Shown here: positions 25,714-34,736 of the stretch, in pieces
Position numbering within the stretch: the stretch's first letter is position 1
Layout of the letters: the number at the start of each line of letters is the position of its first letter
Source of the DNA: CALDTK01 sp963837005
GTDB taxonomy: Bacteria; Bacteroidota; Bacteroidia; Chitinophagales; Saprospiraceae
Direction: 5' to 3'
DNA length: 64,000 nt
NCBI GenBank assembly: GCA_963837005.1
Contig: CAWIMC010000013.1
Span: 434,001 to 498,000, forward strand
The notes under the pieces: generated by a model
Told to the model about the DNA's origin: nothing
Databases searched by the model: none
What the model saw: only the letters and a program-made list of their open reading frames with translations
Position numbers and translations under genes: made by a program

Positions 25714-28284
25714 CTACTTCGGGTTAGCGAGTAAAGATGTCTCTACCGGCGCAGATATACTTCTCGCAGGAGGATGATTGTCGAAATCCAGCGTGAGGTA
25801 GGTCCCTTTGAAATCCTGATTCCTCACCTCGATCACGCCTTGCCCGCTCCCCCCGGGCTCCACTTCGATCGTAGCGCGACCGTTCGCCATTTCAATCACT
25901 TGACTACGCGTTGGAGTACCGTAATCGGCCATCAGTTTCCCCTTACCATTTAAGTCGAAATAAACCGGTTCTTCGTAATCGAGTATGCGGCGACCCTTGC
26001 TATCCACCGCCAATGCAGTGATCAATAAGCTACCGTTTGGCAATAATGATTTACTCAACGACAGACCGTCTACGCTTCCCGGCGTGGTGTAGCTGTAATC
26101 AAGCGTCATCTCATCACTACTTGTAACTTTGCCTTTGTGGTGCCCAACGCTACGCAACGTGTTATTTCCTTCTGCAAACATGACTTCCCACTGTAGTCCA
26201 CCTGCCGGCAAAACACCGAGCGTGCGTGTCCGCCAGCCATGACTTTTATCATCGAGAAATAGCTCTACACTATCCGCATTGCTATACACCACGACAGGTC
26301 GGGTTTTTCCGCTTTCGCCAAAACGCTCTGTCCACGTGTGGCTCTCGATGTAGCAGAATGGATCGTCGCTCCAATAACTCTTATAAACGTAATAGGCATC
26401 CTTAGGCTTGCCGCTTCTATCGACGAGGCCCTTCTGGTTCATGTACGGGATAGGATTGGTTGGGCGCAGCGGCGTCCCGAAGTCTTTGAAGGCCCACTGC
26501 GCGTTGCCAGCGAAGTCGGGTTGCGTCTCTGACACCGTGAGGTGCCAGTCAAACAGGTCCACGATGTAGCTCTCGGTCCAGTCGCCGTCCTGCGCGATGT
26601 TGGCCATGCCGACCTGATTGGACACCTCCGCCCAGCCGTCCTCGTCCACCGAACCGACCTTGACCAGCGGCGACTCCGTGTGGCGCCCGACGTGGCTCGA
26701 GCCACCGTACTCCATGTGTAGGAAGTGCGGGTAGAGCTTCTGGTTTTTGGTGAGCGTCGGACCGTAGTTGGTATAGACCCCAGCGTACCAACCCGACCAA
26801 ATCGAGGGTGAGAAAACATCTACTAAGTCGGCGCCCTCGTAGTACTTCCGCATGGCGGTGAGGCGGCTCGGGTCGAGCTCGTGGGCGATGTCGTTGAGCT
26901 CGGTGACGAAGGCATTCAGCTTGGTGGTATCGTCACCGCCGTCGAAGTCGGGTAGCCAGTAGACCTCGTTGCCGAGACTCCAGAACACGATGCTCGGATG
27001 GTTGATATTCTGCTTGATCTGCTCTGCGAACAGTCGCTTGGTGGTGGCCTGCCAGGCAACGTCACCGAGGCCCCCGCGGCACCAGGGCAGTTCGTCCCAA
27101 ACGATGATCCCGAGTTCGTCACAGGCGCGGTATATCTCCGGGTCCTGTGGGTAATGTCCGAGGCGTAGGAAGTTGACGCCCATGTCCTTCATCTGCGCGA
27201 TGTCGGCGCGGTGGAGGCTGTCCGGCATCGCGGCCCCGTAGCCGGCGTGCTCCTCGTGGCGGTGCGTACCGCGAAGCAGCAGGCGTTCGCCGTTGAGGTA
27301 GAAGGCGCCGTGCTCAGCGAAGGCGTAGAAGCGCAGGCCGAGCGGCTGCTCGAGGTGGTCGACGACCTTGGCGCCGTCGATCATGTCGATCGAGATGCTA
27401 TAGAGATAGGGACGCTTCGGCGACCAGAGCTCCGGGTCCTTAATTGTAGGCAGCGTGAGTTGCTTGCTGTCCGCACCGATGACGGTCGGCTCTGTGCGCT
27501 CAGCGACGATGGCGCCCTTGGCGTTGCGGACCTGGACGCGCACCTGGCGACCTAGTGGGCCCATACTCGTTGGCAGATTACCGGTTTTAGGTTTGGCCTG
27601 TGGGCCAGCGAAGCCGATCTCGACGCTCACCGTAGCCTCCGTTGCAGAGACATTCGGCGTCCGCACCACTGCATCTACGAGTCGACTCGCGGGTATGGTC
27701 TCTAGCCAGACATCGCGTGTGAGTCCGCCGTAGATAAAGAAGTCCGCCTTTTGCGAAGGGATCAGCCCGCGGTCGATACTGTTGTCAACGCGGACGTAGA
27801 CGCTGTCCTTGCCGTCGCCTGTGACGTAATCCGTGATGTCGACCCGGAAGCCTAAATAGCCTCCGACGTGCCCACCGGCGCGTTTGCCGTTGACGTAAAC
27901 CTCGCTGGTCATGTTAGCGCCCTCGAAGTAGAGAAGCAATCGCTTGTCCGCCGCGGGTTTTGCCGAAAGGCCTAAAGCTTTTTTATACCAACCGGCGTCG
28001 CGGCGGTAGCCCGGTGTTGCATCGACAGCGTCGAATTGATTCCAGGTGTGGGGGAGGGAGACGGCTTGCCAGGTTTTGGCGGAAGCTTTTAAATCATCTA
28101 AACCAGCAGCATTATTTTGTTCATACCGCCAACCGCTATTGAAGTTGATCGCTTTGCGCCATGGGTTGTTTGTTTGGCACCAAACGACATCACTAGCGCA
28201 TAGAATAAATAGGAATACTAATAGCTGCGACACCTGCCTATGAGGCGAATGTAATAATGGACACGTCGATGTTGAGCGGACCAT
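25714..28284 (-). CDS. glycoside hydrolase family 2 enzyme
   Basis: The protein of about 856 residues starts with a signal peptide (LLVFLFILCASDVVWC). A GH2 sugar-binding domain follows (INFNSGWRYEQ..., VSLPHTWNQFD, YEGANMTSEVYVNGKRAGGH), then an immunoglobulin-like domain and a TIM barrel. The acid/base Glu lies in SIVFWSLGNEVYWLPDF and the nucleophile Glu in HFLHMEYGGSSHVG. Two further C-terminal beta domains end the protein. The specificity could be beta-galactosidase or beta-glucuronidase; the uronate setting favours a glucuronidase or related exo-enzyme (inference). The ATG at 28284 is chosen over a GTG at 28293. Confidence 0.88.
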   Translation of the reverse strand: MVRSTSTCPLLHSPHRQVSQLLVFLFILCASDVVWCQTNNPWRKAINFNSGWRYEQNNAAGLDDLKASAKTWQAVSLPHTWNQFDAVDATPGYRRDAGWYKKALGLSAKPAADKRLLLYFEGANMTSEVYVNGKRAGGHVGGYLGFRVDITDYVTGDGKDSVYVRVDNSIDRGLIPSQKADFFIYGGLTRDVWLETIPASRLVDAVVRTPNVSATEATVSVEIGFAGPQAKPKTGNLPTSMGPLGRQVRVQVRNAKGAIVAERTEPTVIGADSKQLTLPTIKDPELWSPKRPYLYSISIDMIDGAKVVDHLEQPLGLRFYAFAEHGAFYLNGERLLLRGTHRHEEHAGYGAAMPDSLHRADIAQMKDMGVNFLRLGHYPQDPEIYRACDELGIIVWDELPWCRGGLGDVAWQATTKRLFAEQIKQNINHPSIVFWSLGNEVYWLPDFDGGDDTTKLNAFVTELNDIAHELDPSRLTAMRKYYEGADLVDVFSPSIWSGWYAGVYTNYGPTLTKNQKLYPHFLHMEYGGSSHVGRHTESPLVKVGSVDEDGWAEVSNQVGMANIAQDGDWTESYIVDLFDWHLTVSETQPDFAGNAQWAFKDFGTPLRPTNPIPYMNQKGLVDRSGKPKDAYYVYKSYWSDDPFCYIESHTWTERFGESGKTRPVVVYSNADSVELFLDDKSHGWRTRTLGVLPAGGLQWEVMFAEGNNTLRSVGHHKGKVTSSDEMTLDYSYTTPGSVDGLSLSKSLLPNGSLLITALAVDSKGRRILDYEEPVYFDLNGKGKLMADYGTPTRSQVIEMANGRATIEVEPGGSGQGVIEVRNQDFKGTYLTLDFDNHPPARSISAPVETSLLANPK

Positions 28285-28323
28285 GCGCAGCACGAGTTAG
28301 GACTAAAGAATAAAGGAATAAAA

Positions 28324-28369
28324 AGGCCACCGGCCTGACACCTCGCGATAGGAGCTGAGCCGGTGGCCT
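28324..28369 (-). terminator. rho-independent terminator after the beta-helix gene
   Basis: On the minus strand the arm AGGCCACCGGC (complement of 28359-28369) pairs with GCCGGTGGCCT (complement of 28324-28334) and is followed at once by TTTTTATTCC. It lies 15 bp past the stop of the T9SS beta-helix gene and separates it from GH2. It probably reduces expression of the downstream enzymes relative to the receptor. Confidence 0.75.
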
Positions 28370-28383
28370 GGGTTGGTCGTGCC

Positions 28384-29982
28384 TTACTGGACGGTCATCT
28401 TCTTGATCATGCGACCTTGGTTGGTCGAGATCTGCACGAGGTAGAGCCCGGCGGCAAGGTTGTTGGCGCCCGTCCACTCGATATTTTGTGAACCGGTGGT
28501 GAGGAAGCCGTCGAATGCATTGACGTTGGTGCGACCGCTAACGTCGAGGACGTTGATGCTCACCTTGCTGTCCTCAGTGAGGAGGAACTTAAAGTTGGTA
28601 ACCGCCGCAGCTGGGTTAGGGGCGATGCTCAACTGAATGTTGGAGTTGTAGCCCTCGGCCGAACGGATCGAATTGACTAGGTCGTCACAGAGCCAGGTCG
28701 CGCCGACGGCAGCGCCGTTGGCCGCCGTGGCCGAACGTGATGTCGGGCTGTAGCAAGGGTCGAACTTCGAGAAATCGAAGAGGTAGCCACGGTCGTACTC
28801 GGTACCGGCGAGCGAGATGTCCTCGACGATGATGCTCGTGAGATCTGTTCCGCCGGGACGGGTGTAGGTATCGCGAGCGTAGTCGATGATTTGCTTTTGG
28901 CCGGGCACGTTGGCTAGGGTAACTGGGTCACGAAAGATAGCATTGCTAGTGTCGCCGAGGAGTTGGACGAGCGTCGGGGAGATGCTGAAGGGCTTGCTGA
29001 CGGAGTCGATGCTGTTGTAGAAATCGAGCACGTCCTGCGTGTAGAACACGTTGTTGTTGCGCATCTCCGCACTTGCCCCAGACACGATGGTGTCGAGGGT
29101 GAAGTTGTAGATCCGCTCGTTCTTGAAGTTGATCTGCTCATCGGCGCGGCGGGGACTGCTGCCCATGACGCCGGGGTTGATGAAGAGGTTGTTGTTGATC
29201 TTCGAAACCTTGGTGTTCTTCAGTTGGATGAGCCCGTGGCGCCCGACGTGATTGAAGACCGTGTTGCTGGATATCTCGACGTAGTTGGCAGAGGTCTGCC
29301 GCAGGCCGATGTAGATGCGATCGAGGATGTTGTGGATGTAGTTGTTCTTGATGATGATCGAGTCCACGACGATGTTGCGGATGTCGATGATGCGGCCATT
29401 ACCCTGGAGGAGACCGTAGTCGCCGATGTCGTAAATGTGGCAGTTGGTCACCTTGGCGCTGGCGCCGGGACCTTCGCAACGCGCCAATCCGGCGGTCGTC
29501 TTGTAGAGGACGCAGTCGTTGAAGTTGACGGAATAGTCCTTGCCTTGTGGGCGGATGGAGACGAACTCATAGCGGGCACCGGCGGTCCCTTCTTCGCCGA
29601 GTTCTATTTCGAGTCCGTCGAAGGAGATCGATCCGGTACCACGGTACATGTCGGAGGGGTCACCGCCGCCGACGCGTAGGCGCCCGAGGAACGGGCGGCC
29701 CATGGTCATGGAGTTACCGATCGAGGAGAATTCGATGTCGAAGGCCCAGGTCTCGCGCGAGACCCAAAAGTAGACGCCACCGGCCTCGAGAGCGAAGCGA
29801 TAAGTAGCGTTGGTGTCCGGGGTCGCACCCAGGGTTCGGTTGACGAAGTTGTTGAGGTAGGTAAAATCGGATCCAGCCACGCCGTCAAGATTAGCCGGGA
29901 CGGTGACGACATTTTGTGCGTTGGACATCGTAGCGCATACCAAGCACAGGCAGGCAACTAATGAGGTGTATAATCTGGTCAT
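28384..29982 (-). CDS. secreted parallel beta-helix protein with T9SS sorting domain
   Basis: The 532-residue protein has a signal peptide (SLVACLCLVCATMSNA). About 350 residues of right-handed beta-helix repeats follow, rich in Asn and Ile (IIKNNYIHNIL, VEISSNTVFNH, KINNNLFINPG), similar to DUF4957/pectate-lyase-like folds. A C-terminal type IX sorting domain of about 80 residues (LSIAPNPAAAVTNFKF... VSINVLDVSGR ... GLYLVQISTNQGRMIKKMTVQ) directs it outside the cell. It lies directly after the TonB receptor and may bind or cleave the polysaccharide at the surface. No catalytic residues can be assigned. No mini-hairpin motif is found in this gene. Confidence 0.85.
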   Translation of the reverse strand: MTRLYTSLVACLCLVCATMSNAQNVVTVPANLDGVAGSDFTYLNNFVNRTLGATPDTNATYRFALEAGGVYFWVSRETWAFDIEFSSIGNSMTMGRPFLGRLRVGGGDPSDMYRGTGSISFDGLEIELGEEGTAGARYEFVSIRPQGKDYSVNFNDCVLYKTTAGLARCEGPGASAKVTNCHIYDIGDYGLLQGNGRIIDIRNIVVDSIIIKNNYIHNILDRIYIGLRQTSANYVEISSNTVFNHVGRHGLIQLKNTKVSKINNNLFINPGVMGSSPRRADEQINFKNERIYNFTLDTIVSGASAEMRNNNVFYTQDVLDFYNSIDSVSKPFSISPTLVQLLGDTSNAIFRDPVTLANVPGQKQIIDYARDTYTRPGGTDLTSIIVEDISLAGTEYDRGYLFDFSKFDPCYSPTSRSATAANGAAVGATWLCDDLVNSIRSAEGYNSNIQLSIAPNPAAAVTNFKFLLTEDSKVSINVLDVSGRTNVNAFDGFLTTGSQNIEWTGANNLAAGLYLVQISTNQGRMIKKMTVQ

Positions 29983-30047
29983 TTGAAAGTTATTAGTAGA
30001 TGAAGGTTTGCGTGTAGGATGACGTCGACCGACTGGTCAACGGTAGG

Positions 30048-32990
30048 TTACTTAAAGAAGGTGTACTGTGCGCCGAAAGTGGCGGTCGCTCCGTAGGTCT
30101 CGACCTGGGTTACGAAGCGCGGGTCGCGGAAGAAGTCTCTGTCTTGTTGGTTAGACAGGTTATTAAGGTTGATCATAATGTCCAGCGCTGGCGTAGCCTT
30201 GTACTTTAACGCTACATCGAATCGCCAAAAGCCGTCGTCGAAGTCATTTCGGTCCGCAGTAAGATCCGCCTCATAGTTCGTGATCTTGTTACCCTGATAA
30301 GAAGAGGATACACGGGCAGAGATCTTACCGAGGTCATACCCGAGGCTTGCGTTGAAGACCGTCGAAGCTTGACCCAGAAGGCTTACCCTGCTTTGCACTG
30401 GTTCAACCACCGTCACGAAGCGAGGCCGCCGGGGGTTAGTGCTTCTGTTCTCGAGCCGCGTCGTAAAACCATTAACCGTTGTCTCGGATCGGAATAGCGA
30501 CAAATTGACGTTAGCTACCAAACCGTTGAGTGGCTTCGGCAGGAAGTTCAGGTTAGACTGTAAGTCGAACTCAATACCCTCCACGTAAGAATCGGGAGAA
30601 TTAGAATAAGTATCGAGACGAGCATCGTTGAATCCTCGCTCAGGGAAGCCGTATTGTCGGACGAGATTGGAGTCACTCAGTCCGATGACGAACGGGTAAA
30701 AGGCATCAGAAATATTCTTGCGAAAAGCGCCAATGGAAAAGAGTCCATACTCGCCCTTGAAAGCCGTGAGGTAGAGGTCGAGATTTTCAGATACACTTGC
30801 CTCGAGTTGAGGGTTTCCCTGGTCGACGGTGGTTTGATCACCACCCCTTGAGACGAGGGTAGACGGGACCACGTAGTTGAAGTCCGGCCGCGCGAGCGTC
30901 GTCGAGTAGGAAGCCCGGATGTCGAACCAGTCCGTTAGCTGGTACTTTAGGTGGAGGTGCGGGAGGACGTTGGTGTAATCACGGTCGACAACCTCGGTGA
31001 TCAGTTCGCCACGCCCGAGAAAGCCCTCCAGGTCGGCGTAGATCCCCGTGTAGGTGTTGTCGCTCATCTCGACGCGGACACCAGGGATGAGCGTAAGCTT
31101 CGCGCCAACCTTAATCTTAACCATTCCGTAGTAGGCGTACACATTCTCGTCGAGGGAGTAGTCGCCGACGTCGCTGTATTGACTCTTCTCGAAGAGGTCG
31201 GTATCGCCGTACAGCGAGCGAAAGCGACGTAGGCGATTTTCGTCGAAGGTGTTTAGCAGCCTCGTGTCGCTGTCATCGAGCCGCTTGTACGGCGTGGCGG
31301 CCGAAGTCGTGAAATTGTGAGACGAGAAATAACGGCTCCCCGAACGGTCCGCCCCAACCGCGGGAAGGGTTCCGAGTTCGGCGAATCGACTGTTGTCCGT
31401 CAGGTATAATCCGAACTCGTTGGTAAACTCGTCGACGCTACGCACCCGCTGCGAGAGGCGGACCTTACCGCCCACCTTAAGTATGGCAGTTATGTTGCCC
31501 GGAAGCTTCAGCGGCACCGACACATCCGCAAATGCCGAAGTAATTCCCTCCGTGTTTGAGGAGTTGTTAATGTATCCGCGCTGCAGGTACTCTGCCGTCG
31601 AATCTCGCTGTACGAAGTTATCGAAATCTTGAGGACGTATAACGTTCTCGTACTGGAACACACTCCGTTTGAAGGCTATGGGATCTTGAAAAAATTCGAG
31701 CTCGAGGTCGTACGGTGTCTCACCGAGGATATTGGAGTACGCCGCCCCCCACTCCACCTTGAAGGCATCGAACGCATGACGAGTAGAGATCGATCCACTG
31801 AACAGTTGGATCGAGGTCTCACGGATGTTCGGTTGGAAGACGAGACGGCCGTTATCGACATCGTAGCGCTCAGCTTGATTAAACTGGTCCCGGCCTGTCC
31901 GAGAGTAAATTCCTAGGAGGGTTGACTCAGTGCGGTCTCCGAGGTTGAAGTCGATCCCGACGCTTCCGTTTTGGCGCGTACGCGCTTCACGGCGGGCATT
32001 ATAAGTGAGACGGGTACCGAGCTGGTCACGGATGACGGGATTACTGCCAACGATGATTGCCGTGTCATTGTCCCTCCACCCGAGCTGGGTTACCTCGCCG
32101 CTTCGATTGAAGCGCTCGGCGTTGCCGTTGAGGGAGATGCCTACCTTACCGTCGAAGAGCCGCTGAGAGTACGAGCCCGAGAATTTGTAGTCGCTCCAGG
32201 TCTCGGCCAAGCCGTTGTAACCGCCCAGCGCTTTGACGCGAGCCTTCCGCTCCTTAGGAGCCTTGATCACGTTGAGGTTGATCGACCCGCCCAGCGCATC
32301 CCCGTCCATGTCTGGGGTTGGGCTCTTGAAAAGCTCAATTCCCGACAATAACTCCGGCGAGATCAGCGACAAGTCCACTGAACGGTCCGTGCCGGAGGTC
32401 GCCGGCAAGCGCACGCCGTTAATAGAGATGGCCGTGAACTTCGGATCCAATCCCCGCACCACTACCTTCGAGCCCTCCCCGCCGGAGCGGTTGATGGCCA
32501 CGCCCGGGAGGCGCGAGATGGCCTCGGCGGCGTTGACGTCGGGGAGCTCCTTCATCTTATCAGCCGACACAAAGTTGGCGATACCATCCGAGTTGAGTTG
32601 CTGGTTGATGGCCTTGGCCTGCCCGAGCGCCTGCCCCGTGATGACCACGACGTCGCCCATGATGGCGGCTGGAGCCAGCGTGATATCTATTTCGGCGGGG
32701 ACATCCTGGACCACCGTCACCTCGACGAGCTGCGTCTCGAATCCGGCGTAGCTCACGGTGATGATCTGCGTGCCCACGGGCACTTTCGTCAAAATGAACT
32801 GCCCGTCGATATCTGTCACCGTACCGGCGGAGGGGTTGCTCTCCTGGTAGATGTTGGCGCCCGGTAGGGTCTCCTTACCATCGCTATCGTACACGGTACC
32901 GGTGATGGCGCCCGTCTGGGCAAAACCGACCACCGTCATACCACTCAGGCCGACGACGAGGAGGAAGAGGTTGAGTAAACGATTGGCCAT
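30048..32990 (-). CDS. TonB-dependent outer membrane receptor with CarboxypepD_reg domain
   Basis: A 980-residue protein. The signal peptide (LLNLFLLVVGLSGMTVVGFA) precedes a CarboxypepD_reg-like domain (ITGTVYDSDGKETLPGANIY ... TDIDGQFIL). The plug domain has DKMKELPDVNAAEAISRLPG and VVVRGLDPKFTAISING. A long 22-strand barrel ends in YGATATFGAQYTFFK with the terminal aromatic. No SusD-like partner is present, so it is not a classical SusCD pair; receptors of this kind often pair with secreted T9SS proteins such as the downstream beta-helix protein. The start ATG at 32990 matches the signal peptide. Confidence 0.9.
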   Translation of the reverse strand: MANRLLNLFLLVVGLSGMTVVGFAQTGAITGTVYDSDGKETLPGANIYQESNPSAGTVTDIDGQFILTKVPVGTQIITVSYAGFETQLVEVTVVQDVPAEIDITLAPAAIMGDVVVITGQALGQAKAINQQLNSDGIANFVSADKMKELPDVNAAEAISRLPGVAINRSGGEGSKVVVRGLDPKFTAISINGVRLPATSGTDRSVDLSLISPELLSGIELFKSPTPDMDGDALGGSINLNVIKAPKERKARVKALGGYNGLAETWSDYKFSGSYSQRLFDGKVGISLNGNAERFNRSGEVTQLGWRDNDTAIIVGSNPVIRDQLGTRLTYNARREARTRQNGSVGIDFNLGDRTESTLLGIYSRTGRDQFNQAERYDVDNGRLVFQPNIRETSIQLFSGSISTRHAFDAFKVEWGAAYSNILGETPYDLELEFFQDPIAFKRSVFQYENVIRPQDFDNFVQRDSTAEYLQRGYINNSSNTEGITSAFADVSVPLKLPGNITAILKVGGKVRLSQRVRSVDEFTNEFGLYLTDNSRFAELGTLPAVGADRSGSRYFSSHNFTTSAATPYKRLDDSDTRLLNTFDENRLRRFRSLYGDTDLFEKSQYSDVGDYSLDENVYAYYGMVKIKVGAKLTLIPGVRVEMSDNTYTGIYADLEGFLGRGELITEVVDRDYTNVLPHLHLKYQLTDWFDIRASYSTTLARPDFNYVVPSTLVSRGGDQTTVDQGNPQLEASVSENLDLYLTAFKGEYGLFSIGAFRKNISDAFYPFVIGLSDSNLVRQYGFPERGFNDARLDTYSNSPDSYVEGIEFDLQSNLNFLPKPLNGLVANVNLSLFRSETTVNGFTTRLENRSTNPRRPRFVTVVEPVQSRVSLLGQASTVFNASLGYDLGKISARVSSSYQGNKITNYEADLTADRNDFDDGFWRFDVALKYKATPALDIMINLNNLSNQQDRDFFRDPRFVTQVETYGATATFGAQYTFFK

Positions 32991-33064
32991 GCGGATTCGG
33001 TCGATAATTTGGTCGGACAACGGAGGCCGCAAGTATCGCCCAAGCGAAGCTCCCGTTGACCGAT

Positions 33065-33072
33065 CAAAATTA
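33065..33072 (-). promoter_or_regulatory. candidate -7 box for the TonB receptor operon
   Basis: On the minus strand TAATTTTG matches TAnnTTTG, 75-82 bases upstream of the receptor ATG at 32990. No clear -33 TTTG lies at the usual spacing. It would drive the receptor and beta-helix genes up to the terminator at 28324. Confidence 0.45.
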
Positions 33073-33233
33073 TGCTGACTGATTCCAGCGTTCGTCCAGA
33101 CAATAGGGGTCAAACGTCCAGACGGTCGCAGAGGTGGGGCTTTGGCAAGGGAATGGACGCGGGGCCGACGTTTTTGAGGCGCTGTAGAGTCGCGCAAGTC
33201 CACCGTCGAAGACGAAGGGTCCAGGCCTTGCGG

Positions 33234-33456
33234 TTCGGTTGCCCGGGCTTCAGCCCGGACCAACGAGCGAAGCGAGCCAGACCCTGAGCGGGTCCAGACC
33301 TAACTGTTCGGTTGCCCGGGCTTCAGCCCGGACCAACGAGCAGAGCGAGCCGGGCGGTGAGCGGGGGCGGAGTCCAGTGGGGGCGGCTTCTATCGGGTGT
33401 CCTAAGGTTAAGGTCGGCTCCGCCTACGTGTCCGGGCTGAAGCCCGGGCAACCGAA
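33234..33456. repeat. REP-like palindromes upstream of the RAYT gene
   Basis: Three copies of a REP-like element occur. Two are forward (TTCGGTTGCCCGGGCTTCAG, then CCCGGAC) at 33234-33260 and 33307-33333. One is inverted at 33430-33456. Each forms a GCCCGGGCT/AGCCCGG hairpin preceded by the fixed GGTT. Opposed copies flanking a RAYT gene fit a BIME arrangement. Confidence 0.8.
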
Positions 33457-33511
33457 GGCCACCGAGCTCGACCAGTTATAAAGTTTAATCCCCCCGCCGT
33501 ACTTTCCCGAC

Positions 33512-34177
33512 ATGCGGGAGTTCTACCGAAATAAACAACCCCACTTCCAGGCACACCAGACAGTCTACTCAATTACGATCCTAGCGCACGACGCGGTGCC
33601 CTACCCCGTCATCGACGAGTATAAGCACCGGCGCGATAGCACCCTGCTCGACATCGACGGGGACAGCCTACCCGACAAACCCCGCCGGAAAACCGAGGCG
33701 AGGATGGCGTTCGAACACGAACTCGAAAGTCTACTCGCGAGAAAAGACAATCAAACGCACCCTTTCCGCGACCCGAAAGCGGCGCAGGTGATCAAGGACT
33801 ACTTGCTGAAGTTCAACGGTATTTTGTACACCCTGCACTGCGTCGCGATCATGAGCAACCATCTGCACTTCATGCTCGACCTCCTCCCACAACTCGTGGA
33901 ACTCGACGACGGCGGCTGGTCCCAGCCGGCGGTACCGCTAGACACACTCGTCGGCCGAATCAAGGGCGGATGTAGTCACGCCGCGAATCAAGTGCTCGGT
34001 CGCAAAGGCACGCTTTGGATGCCGGGCTACTACGACCGCTACATCCGCTCGACGCTGCATTACGAGTACGCCTACGACTACGTCTTACTGAATGCCGTGA
34101 AAGCAGGTCTCGTCAAAGAGTGGCGGGAGCACTTCGGGACCTGGAGTCACGGGCTAGATATCGGCAAGCGGGGGTGA
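33512..34177 (+). CDS. REP-associated tyrosine transposase (RAYT, IS200/IS605-type Y1 HUH)
   Basis: The 221-residue protein has the Y1 transposase core: the metal-binding HLH in HCVAIMSNHLHFML (residues 117-119) and the candidate catalytic Tyr in the helix LWMPGYYDRYIRSTLHYEYA (Tyr 173-177 region). The closing YDYVLLNAVKAGLV is shared with RAYTs. RAYTs cut and paste single-stranded REP hairpins. REP copies lie on both sides, with opposite orientations, and a four-unit REP array follows. The gene is inserted between the receptor and the GH105 gene of the polysaccharide locus. Confidence 0.88.
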   Translation: MREFYRNKQPHFQAHQTVYSITILAHDAVPYPVIDEYKHRRDSTLLDIDGDSLPDKPRRKTEARMAFEHELESLLARKDNQTHPFRDPKAAQVIKDYLLKFNGILYTLHCVAIMSNHLHFMLDLLPQLVELDDGGWSQPAVPLDTLVGRIKGGCSHAANQVLGRKGTLWMPGYYDRYIRSTLHYEYAYDYVLLNAVKAGLVKEWREHFGTWSHGLDIGKRG

Positions 34178-34202
34178 GGTAATGTCCGCGGTCGGAAGCC
34201 TA

Positions 34203-34586
34203 CCTATTCGGTTGCCCGGGCTTTAGCCCGGACACGGCGCGGGCGGGACGCCCGCGCGGAAAGGGTTGAGGGACTACGAGTGCCACCTATTCGGTTGCCC
34301 GGGCTTTAGCCCGGACACGGCGCGGGCGGGACGCCCGCGCGGAAAGGGTTGAGGGACTACGAGTGCCACCTATTCGGTTGCCCGGGCTTTAGCCCGGACA
34401 CGGCGCGGGCGGGACGCCCGCGCGGAAAGGGTTGAGGGACTACGAGTGCCACCTATTCTGTTGCCCGGGCTTTAGCCCGGACACGGCGCGGGCGGGACGC
34501 CCGCGCGGAAAGGGTTGAGGGACTACGAGTGCCACCTAATCACTCGCTCCGCTCGCAGGTCCGGGCTGAAGCCCAGGCAACCGAAC
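34203..34586. repeat. four tandem 83-bp REP units plus an inverted REP
   Basis: GTTGCCCGGGCTTTAGCCCG begins at 34211, 34294, 34377 and 34460, an exact 83-bp period. Each unit carries the REP palindrome and a second hairpin (GCGCGGGCG/CGCCCGCGC), then the fixed segment AAAGGGTTGAGGGACTACGA. An inverted REP with one change (CCAGGC) ends the array at 34558-34584. The near-identity of the units indicates recent amplification. The rest of the gap to 34736 shows nothing else. Confidence 0.85.
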
Positions 34587-34736
34587 GCCGTTGCTTTTTC
34601 GGGTCGCGAGAATGCAGCTTGTTAGTTGTAAAATCTAAAGTAGCGGGCGCAATCATTCAAATATCCCAACGTCAGCGTTGCCCCTTAGAGGATATCAATT
34701 TACTTAGACCGCCCGTCATACCATAAGCTTAACCCG

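Noticed and set aside
30048..32990. SusC of a SusCD pair
   Set aside because: No SusD-like lipoprotein gene is adjacent; the next gene encodes a beta-helix T9SS protein.
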